This document shows, piece by piece, positions 32,703-43,875 of a stretch of DNA of 64,000 nt. Origin of the DNA: Talinum fruticosum (Eukaryota > Streptophyta > Magnoliopsida > Caryophyllales > Talinaceae); NCBI GenBank assembly GCA_021018815.1, contig JAITYX010000003.1, forward strand, positions 6,062,501 through 6,126,500, written 5' to 3'. Position numbers and translations under genes: made by a program. Below the pieces are notes generated by a model that saw nothing but the letters and a program-made list of their open reading frames with translations, made no database searches and was not told the origin of the DNA. Each line of letters begins with the position of its first letter. Position 1 is the first letter of the stretch.

Positions 32703-33470
32703 AAGCTGAAGCGAATCGGACTCGGATCTATCGGACAATGAGGAAGCTAATCCTCAAGAGGTAATTGAGTACTTTCTTAAATTCTCCAAAGCTGATTTGG
32801 CTAAGTATATTTTCAGCTTTGGAAGAAAAGTCCAATTCCGATTCTTCTCACTTAAAGAACAACTTGAGTCAATTTTTTCGAGAGCATTTCTTTAAAAATG
32901 AGTTGGAAAAGCTGAGACCCATACTCAAAGAACTCAAGACTAGTGCTCAAATCAATGAGACCGAGTCCGAGTTACTCGGAATAGAGAATAAGCAGCTAAA
33001 GCAAAAGCTCAATGAGTCTCAAGATCTTGTTTTAAAATTTACTCAAGGTTTGAAAAACCTTGACATGCTCTTAGGATCTCAATGTGTCTCCTTCAGAAAG
33101 GAAGGTCTTGGTTTTAAAAAGAGGAGGAATCCAATTCCTACTCGGAACTTTTCAAAAGGATTCTAGAACTGTAAAGTTCAGGAAAGCTGAGCACGGTCCT
33201 ATTCATAAGAAAGAAAAAGTACTGAGCCCGGACCAGTTTACAAGAGAAAACCATTTCCCGCAGTTATCAAAAGGAAAGCTTTTCAAGAAAAAGAGACACA
33301 GACTCGGTTTTTAAACGGAAGACTCGAGAATCAGACTAAACCCAAAGTCATTCAAATCTGGGTTCCGAAAAACCTTCTTCCTCGAAAAGGACCACAGTAA
33401 AGGGTGTTACTCGGGTTCATTAGAGGAAGTGAGAAGGGTTAGTTTGTCTCTGTTTTGCAGATTACTCGAA
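32703..33470 (+). pseudogene. gag: Element F: gag C-terminal spacer, broken
   Basis: Starts within the acidic part downstream of the zinc knuckle. VIEYFLKFSKADLAKYIF is followed in another frame by a coiled-coil-like stretch with KNELEKLRPILKELKTS, ENKQLKQKLNESQDLVLKF and LDMLLGSQCVSFRKEGLGF. FRKAEHGPIHKKEK and a basic RKRH-type end follow. At least two frame changes. Same order as in C, I and J. Confidence 0.7.
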
Positions 33471-33730
33471 AAGATCAAAAGGACACTAGTACCTTGACGG
33501 TGGATGCTCACGCCACATGTCGGAGACTCATGACTCTTTTCCGAGTTAGAAGAGTACAAAGGAGGAAAAGTCACATTTGGCGATGACAGCAAAGGCAAGA
33601 TAATTGGGATAGGCAGGATTGCAAAGGGAAGCAATCTGGTCAGCCCAGTTTACCTTGTCAAAGGATTAAAGTACAATCTGCTCAAGCATCTCTCAATTAT
33701 GTGATAAGGTCAAGAGGTAAGATTCACTCA
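33471..33730 (+). pseudogene. pol: Element F: protease remnant
   Basis: HxYLDGGCSRHMS: the Trp codon is a stop (TAG) and the active site reads DGG instead of DSG. Downstream, FGDDSKGKIIGIG and LKYNLLKHLSIM are recognisable with frame changes. Confidence 0.7.
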
Positions 33731-33849
33731 AACCAAATGTTACATTTCGATGACACTACCAAGTAGATCAAACTCTCGGGTAAGAGATCGGGTAACACTT
33801 ACATTATTCCTCTCTCGACCCTAGTCAAAATCTATCTTGTTTAAAAGCA

Positions 33850-34400
33850 TCACTTCATGATGACTCATGGAAATGGCATCGTAGATTAGGCCATGTTAGC
33901 ATGCATACTATTAAGAAATTGGCATCTCATGGTTTAGTTAGAGGTTTGCCAAACTGTGCTTTTAAGAAAGACAAAGTTTATGAAGCTTGCACAAGAGGGA
34001 AACAAGACAAAGTTCGATTACTCGGAATTCTCGAGTTTTGTGACAAGAATGGTGTCTCTCACAACTTCTCAACACCAAGAACTCCTCAACGGAATGGAGT
34101 AGTGGAGAGAAAGAACAGGACTCTTAAAGAAATAACTAGGACAATGATGATTAAGCACACTCTACCTTACTATTTCGGGTTGAGGTAGTAAACACAGCCA
34201 ACTACACGTTGAACGGATGCCTCATCGGACCCATTATGAAGGAAATACCATACGAGCTTTACAAAGGGAAGAAACCCAACATCTCTTATTTTAAACCCTT
34301 TGGATGTAAGTGTTTCGTTCATAACAATGGTAAGGATCACTCGACCAAGTTTGATGCTCGGTCAGATGAAGGTATTTTTCCGGGCTACTCATCTCACAAG
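33850..34400 (+). pseudogene. pol: Element F: integrase with the core deleted
   Basis: The N-terminal RLGHVSMHTIKKLASHGLV and the following cysteines are present (the first Cys reads Tyr: YEAC). At about 34000-34014 the text jumps from CTRGKQ to VRLLGILEFCDKNGVSHNFS. The missing stretch, about 110 codons in C and J, holds both catalytic aspartates and the IIDDYSRF block. The Glu of NGVVERKN remains. Then NYTLNGCLIGPI and KPFGCKCFVHNNGKDH follow after frame changes. It cannot be active. Confidence 0.82.
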
Positions 34401-34855
34401 TAAAGCTTATCGCATTTTCAATAAGAGAACTAACAAAGCGGAAGAAAGTATCCACGTTACGTTTGATGAGATTGAACAGGAAAAACCAGCAAGTCATCAT
34501 TCTCGGATCCGAAGCTCAGCAGAGATGATGACCTTGACAAAAATGAGCCTATCAGGAATCAAACCCAACCAACTCGGAATGAAGTCACTCGGAATGAAGT
34601 GACTCGGAATGAGACAATTCAAGCGGATGCTCGGAATGTTGAAGAATAATCGATGAACAAGATCACTCGGAACAAGCTTACGAAGATCAAGCGGTTCAGC
34701 CTACGGATCAAGTAAATCAGAGAACAGGTAGAGCATTCAAGTATGCTTCTAGTCATCCACTAGAAAACATATTATGTGATATCAACGAGTGGGGTAAGAA
34801 CTCGTTCCTCTCTTTAAAATCTCTGTGCATTCATTTCATTAACTCGAACCCAAAA
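34401..34855 (+). pseudogene. pol: Element F: integrase-RT linker
   Basis: SKAYRIFNKRTNKAEESIHV, then an Asn/Glu/Thr/Ser-rich stretch with repeated NEVTR-like units, then AFKYASSHPLENIL-like text. Same as C 10667-11173; broken frame. Confidence 0.65.
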
Positions 34856-35640
34856 ATGCACTAGAGGCCCTAAATGAACCTGAATGGGTAGAGGCCATGC
34901 AAGAGGAACTCAATCAATTCGAAAGAAACCAAGTCCGGACTTTGACCAAACGACCTTCTGACCACCCAGTCTTAAGAACCAAATGGGTTTTCAAGAACAA
35001 ACTGGATGAAGGTGGGTTGGTAGTCGAAACAAGGCTAGACTTGTGGCTCAAGGTTACAGATTAGGAAGAAGGGATTGATTGTGGGGAAAACTCGCACTTG
35101 TTGCTGAATTGAAGCCATTAGAATTCTATTGGCATTTGCATCTTGCATGAATATCAAGTTATATCAAATGGATGTTAAGTGTGCCTTTCTCAATGGTTTT
35201 ATTGAAGAGGAAGTCTATGTTGAGCAACCTCCTTGTTTTGAAAACTCAGAATTTCCAAATCATGTTTTCAAACTTCAAAAAGCTCTTTATGGTCTTAAAC
35301 AAGCTCCCGGAGCTTGGTACGAAAGACTGAGCAATTTCTTGGTTCAAAATGATTTTAGAAGAGGTCGGATCGACAAGACTCTCTTTATAAAAACCAAGGG
35401 AAAAGATTTCCTTATCTCTAAGATTTATGTTGATGATATAATTTTTGGAGCTACTAATGAAAGTACGTGTCGAGACTTTTTTGAGTTAATGAGTCAGGAA
35501 TTTCAAATGAGTATGATGGGAGAACTCAATTTCTTCCTTGGTCTACAAACCAAGCAAGACAAAGATGGAATCTATGTCCATCAATCAAAGTACACGAAGG
35601 AGCTGCTGAAAAATATAAACTCCAAGATGCAAAGCACGTA
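34856..35640 (+). pseudogene. pol: Element F: reverse transcriptase, first part broken
   Basis: ALNEPEWVEAMQEELNQFER near 34862; TKWVFKNKLDEGGLVVE near 34980. Frame changes follow, then a clean open stretch 35129-35641 with YQMDVKCAFLNGFIEEEVYVEQ, FKLQKALYGLKQAPGAWYER, KIYVDDIIFGATNE and GELNFFLGLQ. All key RT motifs, including YVDD, are intact in the open part. Reverse transcriptase copies the element RNA into DNA. Confidence 0.87.
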
Positions 35641-36369
35641 GCTAAACCTATGAGCGACGAGCATAAAACTTGACTCGGACGAGAAAGGTAAAGCAATAGA
35701 TCGAAACTCTATTGAGGTATGATTTGATCTTTGCTATATCTTACTTCAAGTAGACCAGACATAATGTTTAGTGTCCTGTCTATGTGCAAGATTTCAAGCT
35801 AATCCCAAAGAATCACATCTCACTACGGTGAAGAGAATATTCGGATATCTTGCGGGGACTCAAAATTTACGTCTCGTAGTACTCAAGAGACTCGGAACCG
35901 ACTCTCACTAGATACTCAAATGCTGATTACGTCTGGATAAAAAGTTGATAAAAAGAGCACCTCGGGAGCTTGCCAATTTTGGGTCAATCCTTAATATCTT
36001 GGCACTCAAAGAAGCAAAACTAAGTAGCTCTATCAACTGCCGAGGTTGAGTATATTGCAGCTGGAGCATGCTTGTGCTCGGATCTTATGGATAAAGCAAC
36101 ACTTAAGAGATCTTGGACTGTCTTTCAAATTAGTTCCAATCAAGTGTGACAATCAAAGTGCAATTAGCATCACCAAAAATCCAGTTCATCACTCAAAGAC
36201 AAAGCATATTGAGGTCGGGTATCATTTCTTAAGAGATCATTCTGAAAAAGGTGATATTAAACTAAATTTCATTCCTACTAATCTTTAATTAGCTAATATC
36301 TTTACTAAGCCTCTTGGTGAGTATCAGTTTTGTTTTATTAGGAATGAGCTTGGTATGTTAAATGCATAA
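35641..36369 (+). pseudogene. pol: Element F: RNase H, broken
   Basis: LLYLTSSRPDIMFSV, STSGACQF, then an open part 36046-36288 with ILWIKQHLRDLGLSFKLVPI, CDNQSAISITKNPV and KHIEVGYHFLRDHSEKGDI. One TAA after IPTNL, then ANIFTKPLGEYQFCFIRNEL and the stop at 36367-36369. Confidence 0.82.
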
Positions 36370-36644
36370 TTATGTGCTCTTTATGTGAAAACTTGTTTGC
36401 ATGATTATGTGTTATGTGTTTAGAATCCTTTAGTAACCATCGGTTCGATTGACTTAGTGATACTGAGCCGGTAGTTATTATTTGCTTTCGGTTTCGAGTC
36501 ACTCGGAAACTAAGCTGAGTCAAACTCCGACGTTAAGAAAAATGGACAATCAATCTTCTGAAATCATCTCTAGATAAGTGGAGAATTACATAATTTATTT
36601 TCAAAATCTTTTCTCTCTCTCGCGCACCGTGATCGGACTACTAG

Positions 36645-36769
36645 CCGTTGGAAGGCAACCGCTAGAATTTTAACCGTTGAAGGAGAGAACCGTCACACCG
36701 GTCCGAGGTGATCTGTTGAAAGAGCTGAGTCGAACGGATACAAAAGGACGATTATTTTCTTATAAATAG
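36645..36769 (+). promoter_or_regulatory. Element F: probable internal promoter of the third ORF
   Basis: CCGTT words at 36645 and 36674, then TATAAATAG at 36761-36769, 240 bp before the ATG at 37009. The leader between is strongly CT-rich. A pyrimidine run directly before the ATG could also serve as a splice acceptor, so a spliced RNA is the alternative to a promoter. Confidence 0.5.
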
Positions 36770-37008
36770 CGACTATTCTCCTTCATTTCGTTACTTTACT
36801 TTTCACTTACTCTCTCTCTCGAAATCCAAACTTCGCGCACAAAGCTCTGCGTCTACAACGATTTCTCGGTTATTTCAAGCTTCGAGAAGTTCATCTCAAG
36901 TAAGCTCATTTGCTCTCAACTCTTTCTTCTACTCTTTTATTTTTCTCTCTTCGAGTTCTTCTTCCCTCATCCTTCCGAAGCCTTCCTACTCTCTCTTTTT
37001 CTTCAAAA

Positions 37009-38568
37009 ATGACAAAAAGAGGTTCTCACCACGACTTTCTTGGCTCTGCTACAAAGAAGCCCCGCACAAAAGCCAAGAAGGCCCTTCAAATTCTAAACCT
37101 ATTGTCACCTAGCATCTTGCGTCTGGATGATAAGTTCTTCCCAACAACCAACTTCTCGTGGTTGCCTCACATCCAATCAACAGGGGTGTATAATTTTCTT
37201 TGTTTCGGTGAGTTCATATACCCTGAACTCGTATCCGAGTTTTACACTCATCTCACTAGCTCCGAGGGTGTTCTAACCTCCGGGGTTCAGAACATCACGG
37301 TTCGCATTAACACCTCTCTTCTCCATCGTCCTGTTCAAAGTCTCTTCTCTCTTCTTGAATAGCAATCCAATTCCTTTCACCGAGGTCGCTGACGACTTCT
37401 TTGAAAAGTATGCCAAAGAGTTCCCTGGGTCATGCAAAAATTTTTCCGTGACTCAGCTGAGGTCGAAGCACGTCTTCTATGCTTCTTACTGATGAGAACC
37501 TTCTTCTCTCAGCACTCTAGCAAAGAGAATCCCAACTCCAAACACCTCAAAGCTCTCTTTGACATTCTCGAGGGCTACAAAGTGGACCTCTTTCCCTTCA
37601 TCATTGAGCAAATGGCAGTGTGCCAGCTCAACTCCAAAACAAGAAGAACACCCCTCTTCCTTTCGGAGCTCGGAGCCGAGGCCCTCTCGGACTCGGAAAG
37701 ATGCCCCCTTTCTCTTCCTGCCCCACCTGGTGGTGCTTCCACCTCAAGTGCTTCTAAGTCTCTTACTTTCATTTTGTCCTCTGCCTTCATAGACAAAATC
37801 GGTTACGTGTCCTTGGAATTCAAGGACATACTCCGGTCATTTAAGATCTGTCTATCGATCTATGACCATAAACCGAAAACTGCCCAGTCTCAAATCCGAG
37901 AGCGGAAGAACCCGCTCATTGAGATGAAGGCCCCGGTGAAGGAGCAGAGGGAGCTGATAGAGCTCCTCCAGGAGAGACAGATCAAAGGCAGCTGAGGACC
38001 AAGGCGACTCGGACACATCGAAGAGCCCTCGAGCCCGGCCAAGACCTCCTCATATAAAGGCGAGGGAGAAGAAGAAGATCAAGAAGAAGTAGAAGCCGAG
38101 GAGCTTGCGATCGAGGCAGCTCCCACGGCCAAGAGCAGGAACAAAAGGAAAAACACAGAGTAACAGCTAAGGGTACAAGTGCTCCTCAAGCTCAACTGGA
38201 AGTGCTCAGCTCGGACAGCGATCCGAGTGGGTCACAAAACCTTGCTGCACAAGGACAATCAGCAGCTGGTCGGCTTGAGCGAGTCCCCTCCAGCTGCCGA
38301 GATACAAGCGGAAGAACCTCTAGATCCCCTCGTTACGGGTCGACTGCTCGGAACTAAGCCTCTGCCGGAGATCCATGTCCTCTCTCAGCTGCGCTCAAGC
38401 ACATCATCAAGATTCTATCGGCACCGGCGCTCCGCTTGTCCTTCTTCTTCCACTCGAGACAAACCCATCACCCTCTTAATTTCTTCATCTTTTATTTACG
38501 TTTTTTGTTTTGTCCGGACATCAAACGTGTATTTCTTGTATTCTTCCCATTTTTTTGTTTTTCTTTGA
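37009..38568 (+). pseudogene. Element F: env-like third ORF, best-preserved copy
   Basis: ATG 37009, open to 37362: MTKRGSHHDFLG, basic KKPRTKAKKA, LDDKFFPTTNFSWLPHI, VYNFLCFGEFIYPELVSEFY, RINTSLLHR. After a frameshift, EKYAKEF. An open part 37432-37995 follows, with NSKHLKALFDILEGYKVDLF, LSSAFIDKIGYVSLEFKDIL and a coiled-coil-like end (KEQRELIELLQERQ). The C-terminus (38179-38568) is Ser/Pro-rich. No convincing signal peptide or membrane span is visible, unlike a classical envelope protein. Position and coiled coil fit the Sirevirus env-like ORF; function unknown. Confidence 0.72.
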
Positions 38569-38586
38569 AAGGCAAGGTAGAGAATA
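38567..38586 (+). other. Element F: upstream polypurine tract
   Basis: GAAAGGCAAGGTAGAGAATA, the A/C/J tract with one G changed to T. Confidence 0.55.
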
Positions 38587-38871
38587 ATTAGAAAATTTGT
38601 TGTCTTGTCTAGGGGAGTCTCTCTCTCACTCTGTACATATCTTTCAATTCAATAAAAATATGCATTTTGTTCCAATTCTCTCGAATACAATGTTAAATGC
38701 AAGCATTTACGAGTTTCCATCTTATATGCTTTTCATCGATAATTGCTGAGTATCTATTTTGTTGCTTCATGTTACGATACTTCGGTATGTTCTTATTTTA
38801 CGTACAAATATGTAAAAGCAGGACTTATATCACTAACAAAGTTTCTATCTAAGTATGGAATGCCTTTCATC

Positions 38872-38883
38872 AAAAGGGGAGAT
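38872..38883 (+). other. Element F: 3' polypurine tract
   Basis: AAAAGGGGAGAT directly before the LTR start. Confidence 0.8.
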
Positions 38884-39736
38884 TGAAGACTCGGACTTTA
38901 CATCTCACCTCTCTAAGTTCTATCAAGGGAATCAGGTATAAGACTTTCTCACTTATAAAGTTTTGATTCCAAGTCATTCCCCGTGTCTTAGAAACTTTTA
39001 CGAGTGATATGGTACTTTTTCTAAGTGTTATAGAAATTATCTAATGCATTTACACATGACTCTGTATGACTCGAGAAAGCATATCTGCTCTCATCATGTT
39101 TCACTCGGTTTTGAGTCACTCAACACTTAGAAAGTATCGCATGATTCAAACACTATCTTTTACGCGGTCTAACTCTAGTATCTTAGTTTGAATTCATGCC
39201 CAGTCTAGATCAAGTTTATTTCCTCTGTTATTCTTTAGATTAACTTGATTCTCCGATAGACTAACTCGAGATAGAATTTTGAATCATGAATGTTAGACTC
39301 GGAAAATTCCATTCCTTTTCGACCCGGATAATTAGTAACTTAATTATTTGATCTATATCATTCTCTCGTGTCTAATCTTGGACAAAAGTATTTTATACTT
39401 TGAGAACCAAATTGATTTACTTTTGTAGGTGATTCAAACGAGGCTATTCTAAATTTGAAATACAAAAGTAACCGGCTTCAAAACGTCAAATCACCAGCGA
39501 GACAAGGCTTTTTCCACCTCCGACCTAGCCTCGGACAATCGTGTCGGGGTTGTCTATTTCCGAAATGGTAATCTGCAACACTAAGCTCAACGGTGGTTTC
39601 CACCTTACTTTTGAGGACATCGCCGGTGGTTTTAGGCACTTCCAAGGGAGTCAAGAGCTGTTGTCCAACACTCATATTTCAACGGATATTTTACGAGTGA
39701 CTCGGAAAATTCTACACAACGGTCACAAGGGACTTA
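38884..39736 (+). repeat. Element F: 3' LTR, part 1
   Basis: TGAAGACTCGG start; the LTR text runs to GGTCACAAGGGACTTA, where the Athila-like element enters. ACTTA (39732-39736) is the left duplication; the right one reads ACTTC (47211-47215), one base different. Confidence 0.88.
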
Positions 39737-41930
39737 CGTTAAGCTTGTCGATACAGCAACAAATTAAACCACTACTTAAACTTATAATAAACAATATAGC
39801 AAGGGCAAGTAGGGATCGAATCCACGAGGAAAGATATAATAACATGCAAGTTTTAATCTAATTAAATTTACTACTCTTAAAAACAAAACAGAAAATATAA
39901 ATTAAAATCAATAACTAAAATTCATAGAAAATTATCTAACAACTAAATAAATAATTTATACATAATAATAAAACTACAATAACCCAGAAATATTTTTGTA
40001 TATTTTTAGAACAATTAAAACAAAACTAAAGCAGAAAATAAACAAATTCTAAAACAGAAAATTAAATAAGTAAAATTCTGCACTTAAATAATTACGAAAT
40101 TAAATACTAAAATTACCCAGAATAATAATACTAATTTTCTAAACCTAACCAGACCCTAAAAATATAAAAACAAAATTTAAAATATAATTTACGAATTTAT
40201 TTTATTAAAAACCTGCAGTAATTAAATTCAAGAATTAAATCTGAAAAAATATCAAATTAATTCCAAAAATTCTAAAATTTAATCACAGCAAACTAGGACT
40301 CTATCTAAACCCTAAAAGAAAATAAAACACGAAAAATAACAAAAGAAACTATTTTTAAACTAATTTCTAACAAACTGACTCAAAAATAATAAAAGCTAAC
40401 AGAAAATTAAATCTGAAAATTAAAATATATAATGACTCAAAGTTAAATTAAAATAAAATTACTAAAACTAACCTAAAATACTGATCTTTAGGGGTTTAAT
40501 GAAATTGATAATAAAAGACTATAACTTTATAAGTAAAAATCAATAAACTCAAGAGAATAACTAAAAGCAAACAAATAATTATCAAAGATAACAAATTTAT
40601 AAAAACACTTAGTATAATCTATATCCACCATGCAAATTATTATTTATCATTAACACACAAATTGATCTACCCATGAGCTAAAGCTGTAGAAGACAACCAC
40701 TAGCGGATCTTCCTCATTTTTCCTTAGTTATTAGTTTACTTAGGCCTAGCCCTAATATAAACCCTACTAATATTGATAACCCTAGCACTAGCACTAAAAT
40801 TTAATCAAATCAGAGCATTAAGTATTAGAAAAACATCATCTAGCACCTAATAACCAATCTACTAGCAAATTGATTTAAGAAGGATCTATGATAATTTCCT
40901 AATTAAAAGAGATGGGTATGAGCCATCCATGATTAACTAGGGTGATACTTATGTCTAAAAGATCAACCAATTACGTACTTAAACCCTCTAAACTATCACA
41001 TTAATTTATATAAAACTAAGTAGCGTGCACTCTAATTAATTAGACATAAATTCATAAACATTAAACACAAATTATCATAGAATCATGGATCGAATCAATA
41101 AGACAATAAAAATCAAAACTTTGTTTCAAAATAAATAATTTAACATGGCTTCAATGAGATTATACTAAGTATAAGAAAAACTACTCACTCATCATGTAAT
41201 TTAAAACATGTAAACTAAATAAAACTAGCATCTTTAGTATTAATCTATCAATAAAAACTCAATCTTTTCTAATAAAAATTACACAACTAAATTATACTAC
41301 CGATATTAGTTTCTTTGACCCGGGAAGATGAAGAAGATGGTGATGGATGGTGGCTGGCTGGGCAGCGGACAGCAGCAGCCAGCAAGGAGCAGCAGCAGCG
41401 ATGCGGTGCAGCCGGGAGCAGCGGCGAGACAGCAAGCGGCGAGTGCAACAAGGAGCAGCGGCAGCGAGTGCAGCAAGAGAACGTGAGGTGGTGCGGGTAG
41501 CTAGGTGGCTGGCTGCTTGTGTGGGCAATGGACGTGAGCAAGCAGCAGGTGCGGCGGCTGGGATGTATGTGGCTGGCTTCCCATGTCTCTCTCTCCATGA
41601 TGATAATAAGTAGTATATATAGGGTGAAAGAGTTAGGGTTTATTTCTCTTTCTTCTCTTCTAAGTTTCCTTTTCTATTCCAATTAGGATTTCCTAAAATA
41701 TAATATCCTAAAATAAATATTTTATTACATATTATATTTATGGACCGACTTCATATATTTTCTTGGATGCTTGTCGGTAGCTAAAAATCCACTTTTAACG
41801 ACTTTTCTTCTCTTCCCCACTTTATTCGATAATTACCTATAAATAGACAAAATAGAATAAATTAGATAAAATAAACTATATAATATAAACTAAATAACTA
41901 CTAAAAATACGTATAAACTACGACTTAACA
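39737..41930 (-). repeat. Athila-like element: 3' LTR
   Basis: Plus text CGTTAAGCTTG (TG changed to CG) to ACGACTTAACA. Very AT-rich apart from a GC-rich block at 41335-41565. On minus a TATATATA box lies near 41617-41624, just upstream of that block. Confidence 0.9.
41335..41565. repeat. GC-rich CAG/GCGGC-repeat block in the LTR
   Basis: Dense AGCAGC, GGCAGCGG and GCAGCGAG words in an otherwise AT-rich LTR. The second copy is at 46610-46835. On minus it directly follows the TATA box, so it lies at the start of the transcript. The ORFs it makes (about 100 codons, Ala/Ser/Arg-rich) change frame between the two LTRs and are not a conserved protein. Confidence 0.75.
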
Positions 41931-41944
41931 AATCCCCACACTTA
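41931..41944 (-). other. Athila-like element: polypurine tract
   Basis: AATCCCCACACTTA on plus, TAAGTGTGGGGATT on the element strand, adjacent to the 3' LTR. CCCCACACTTA recurs at about 43050 and 43293. Confidence 0.7.
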
Positions 41945-43219
41945 GACTTTGGACGTCCTCGTGCAAAGAAATCTAAGACTCGATCTAATATTATGGTTTC
42001 TTATAAAGATATACATAAAACATAAAGTATGCACTAAGTTTGCCTTGCTTTCAAAAATAGTTTGATGAAATTTTTGTCTTTCCCAAGCAAGTGAAGAACT
42101 AAACATTTCATTGCCATCGGAGAGTTTATTCATCAGCCTCACAATATCTCTTTTAATTAAGCAACAATCAAAAATTTATCCATATTTTTCAAACATGTAC
42201 ATTCCGGTCAAGAGGTCTAAAACTTTTTAGGATGGGAAAAATTAAGGTGCGGTATGGTTATAGAGACACCGAATCAGCGAGATAACTCTCTAAAAATCGA
42301 TAATAAACTTGTTTTGTAAACCTTTTTTTTTTTTCAATTATATATATATATATATATAACTCCATTCAAGCACATATTCGTGGCCCATATAGGGTCTTAG
42401 AAATATAACACTCCCTGTCTCCCACTCACCCAAACAGAGGTGCTTGGAGTTAATACTCTATTTTTTTATTTTTTTTTCTCTTTTCGTTAGTATGGTTCGA
42501 GCCATTGATCGGCCTAAAAGGGGCATGACTCTCCCAGCATGGGTTACTCCATTCATAAGGCTCAACTTGAGACCTAAACTTAAGGGGAAATGGCGCCGAG
42601 CCACCAACTCCGACCCATGTTGGTGAACTAACAATTTTTTTTTTAATTTTTTTAATTTTTTTTTGTAGGCAAAACAAGAAAAATCAAAATTTTAATGAGT
42701 CAATCTGCTAAGTTCGAGTAGTCTAGGTGAACGGTTTAAGTCAATTTATTGCCTCTATCACGATCATATAACATGATCAAATCGACGAGAAAAATTATGA
42801 TTGTCACTAATTGAAGAAATATATGAAGATCAACTCAAACAACTCGAATGACAATTAACATGTTTAAATTTCTCACTTTCAAAGGGAAAGAAAAAATAGA
42901 AAGAGAAAAATTCAAGCAAGTTAACCTAGCATATATTCATGTTCATGCATTTCTTTACAAGAATTTTTTTCAAAAAAAGATAAAGATAAATGCATAAAAT
43001 TAAAATGCAATAAAGATAAATGCATAAAATTAAAATGCAGGATGTACTCCCCACACTTAATTCATGCATTGTCCCTAATGCATACCAAATAAAAATAAAA
43101 GTAAAAATTATAGAAACTTCCTTGAAAATGTTGGGTTGCCTCCCAACCAGGCGCCTTTGTTTACCGTCTTTGGCTCGACACCTTTGTAGCTCAAGGATCA
43201 TTCGGTTGCATTTCCCACA
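41945..43219 (-). other. Athila-like element: non-coding 3' internal region
   Basis: Where pol would lie there is only non-coding text. Seen: poly-T and (TA)9 near 42325-42357, a plus-strand stretch GGCCTAAAAGGGGCATGACTC, and near 43130-43200 the minus reading KDGKQRRLVGRQPN, a phrase I associate with 3' parts of such elements. No RT, RNase H or integrase motif on either strand. Confidence 0.6.
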
Positions 43220-43813
43220 CTAAATTGATCCGGTCTCCTGCATACTTGCAATTAGTGGGAGATTTCTTTTGGAAAAGAACAGATGTATTCTCCCCACACT
43301 TATCTTGTTGTTCCTTTTCAATTTTAATTTGTTCGTGACTAGATCTTTAAGGAACTTAGCATAACGAGGTTCCCGTTTCATGGTATCTAGAAGAGGAATG
43401 TTGATTTCTGCCTTCCTAGATATTTCTATGATATCTTCAATTGCTTCATCGATTGTAGGAGTTGTGCTTATTAGTCTACTAGGGAAAGGTGGGATAGGCT
43501 TGTAAAGATCTTTCTTATTTTCACCTATTTCCTTAGCATTAGAGGCGTCATCTTTGTTTTGGTCAAGTTCAGATTCCTTGACCTCTAATTCTAGCTCTAC
43601 CTCTATGTTTTTCCTAGGTTCCTCTAACTCTTTCCCATTATTAAGTGTTATGACACTCACATTTTCTTTTGGATCTTGGAAAGGTTGAGATTGCATTTGG
43701 GCTTGCAGGTTACTAAGCATGGTATCATTGGCAATCTGTTTCTCTTGTACCTGCTTTATGGTCATCTCTAAGTTTTGGAACCTAAGGTTAGTCTCCTTTT
43801 TCTGGTCATCCAT
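43220..43813 (-). CDS. gag: Athila-like element: C-terminal Gag region, open frame
   Basis: 197 codons open on minus. Starts with a coiled-coil-like segment (RFQNLEMTIKQVQEKQ), then VSVITLNNGKELEEP, an acidic stretch, PIPPFPSRL and EINIPLLDTM..EPRYAKFLKDLVTNK. In Athila-type Gag-Pol these blocks (ITLRSGKEL, PFPQRL, NIPFVEAL, YAKFLKDI) lie between the zinc knuckle and the protease. So the protein stops just where the protease should begin. It is out of frame with the zinc-knuckle part, so a complete Gag would need a frameshift. Confidence 0.7.
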   Translation of the reverse strand: MDDQKKETNLRFQNLEMTIKQVQEKQIANDTMLSNLQAQMQSQPFQDPKENVSVITLNNGKELEEPRKNIEVELELEVKESELDQNKDDASNAKEIGENKKDLYKPIPPFPSRLISTTPTIDEAIEDIIEISRKAEINIPLLDTMKREPRYAKFLKDLVTNKLKLKRNNKISVGRIHLFFSKRNLPLIASMQETGSI

Positions 43814-43875
43814 CTTCTTAATGATTTGCTCTAAAAGATAATTAGTTTTGTCATGAGCAATGGATTGATCAAATT

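Noticed and set aside
41287..41613. Ala/Arg/Ser-rich ORFs on both strands (also 46565-46966)
   Set aside because: They come from the CAG-type repeat block; the frames differ between the two LTR copies, so no protein is conserved.
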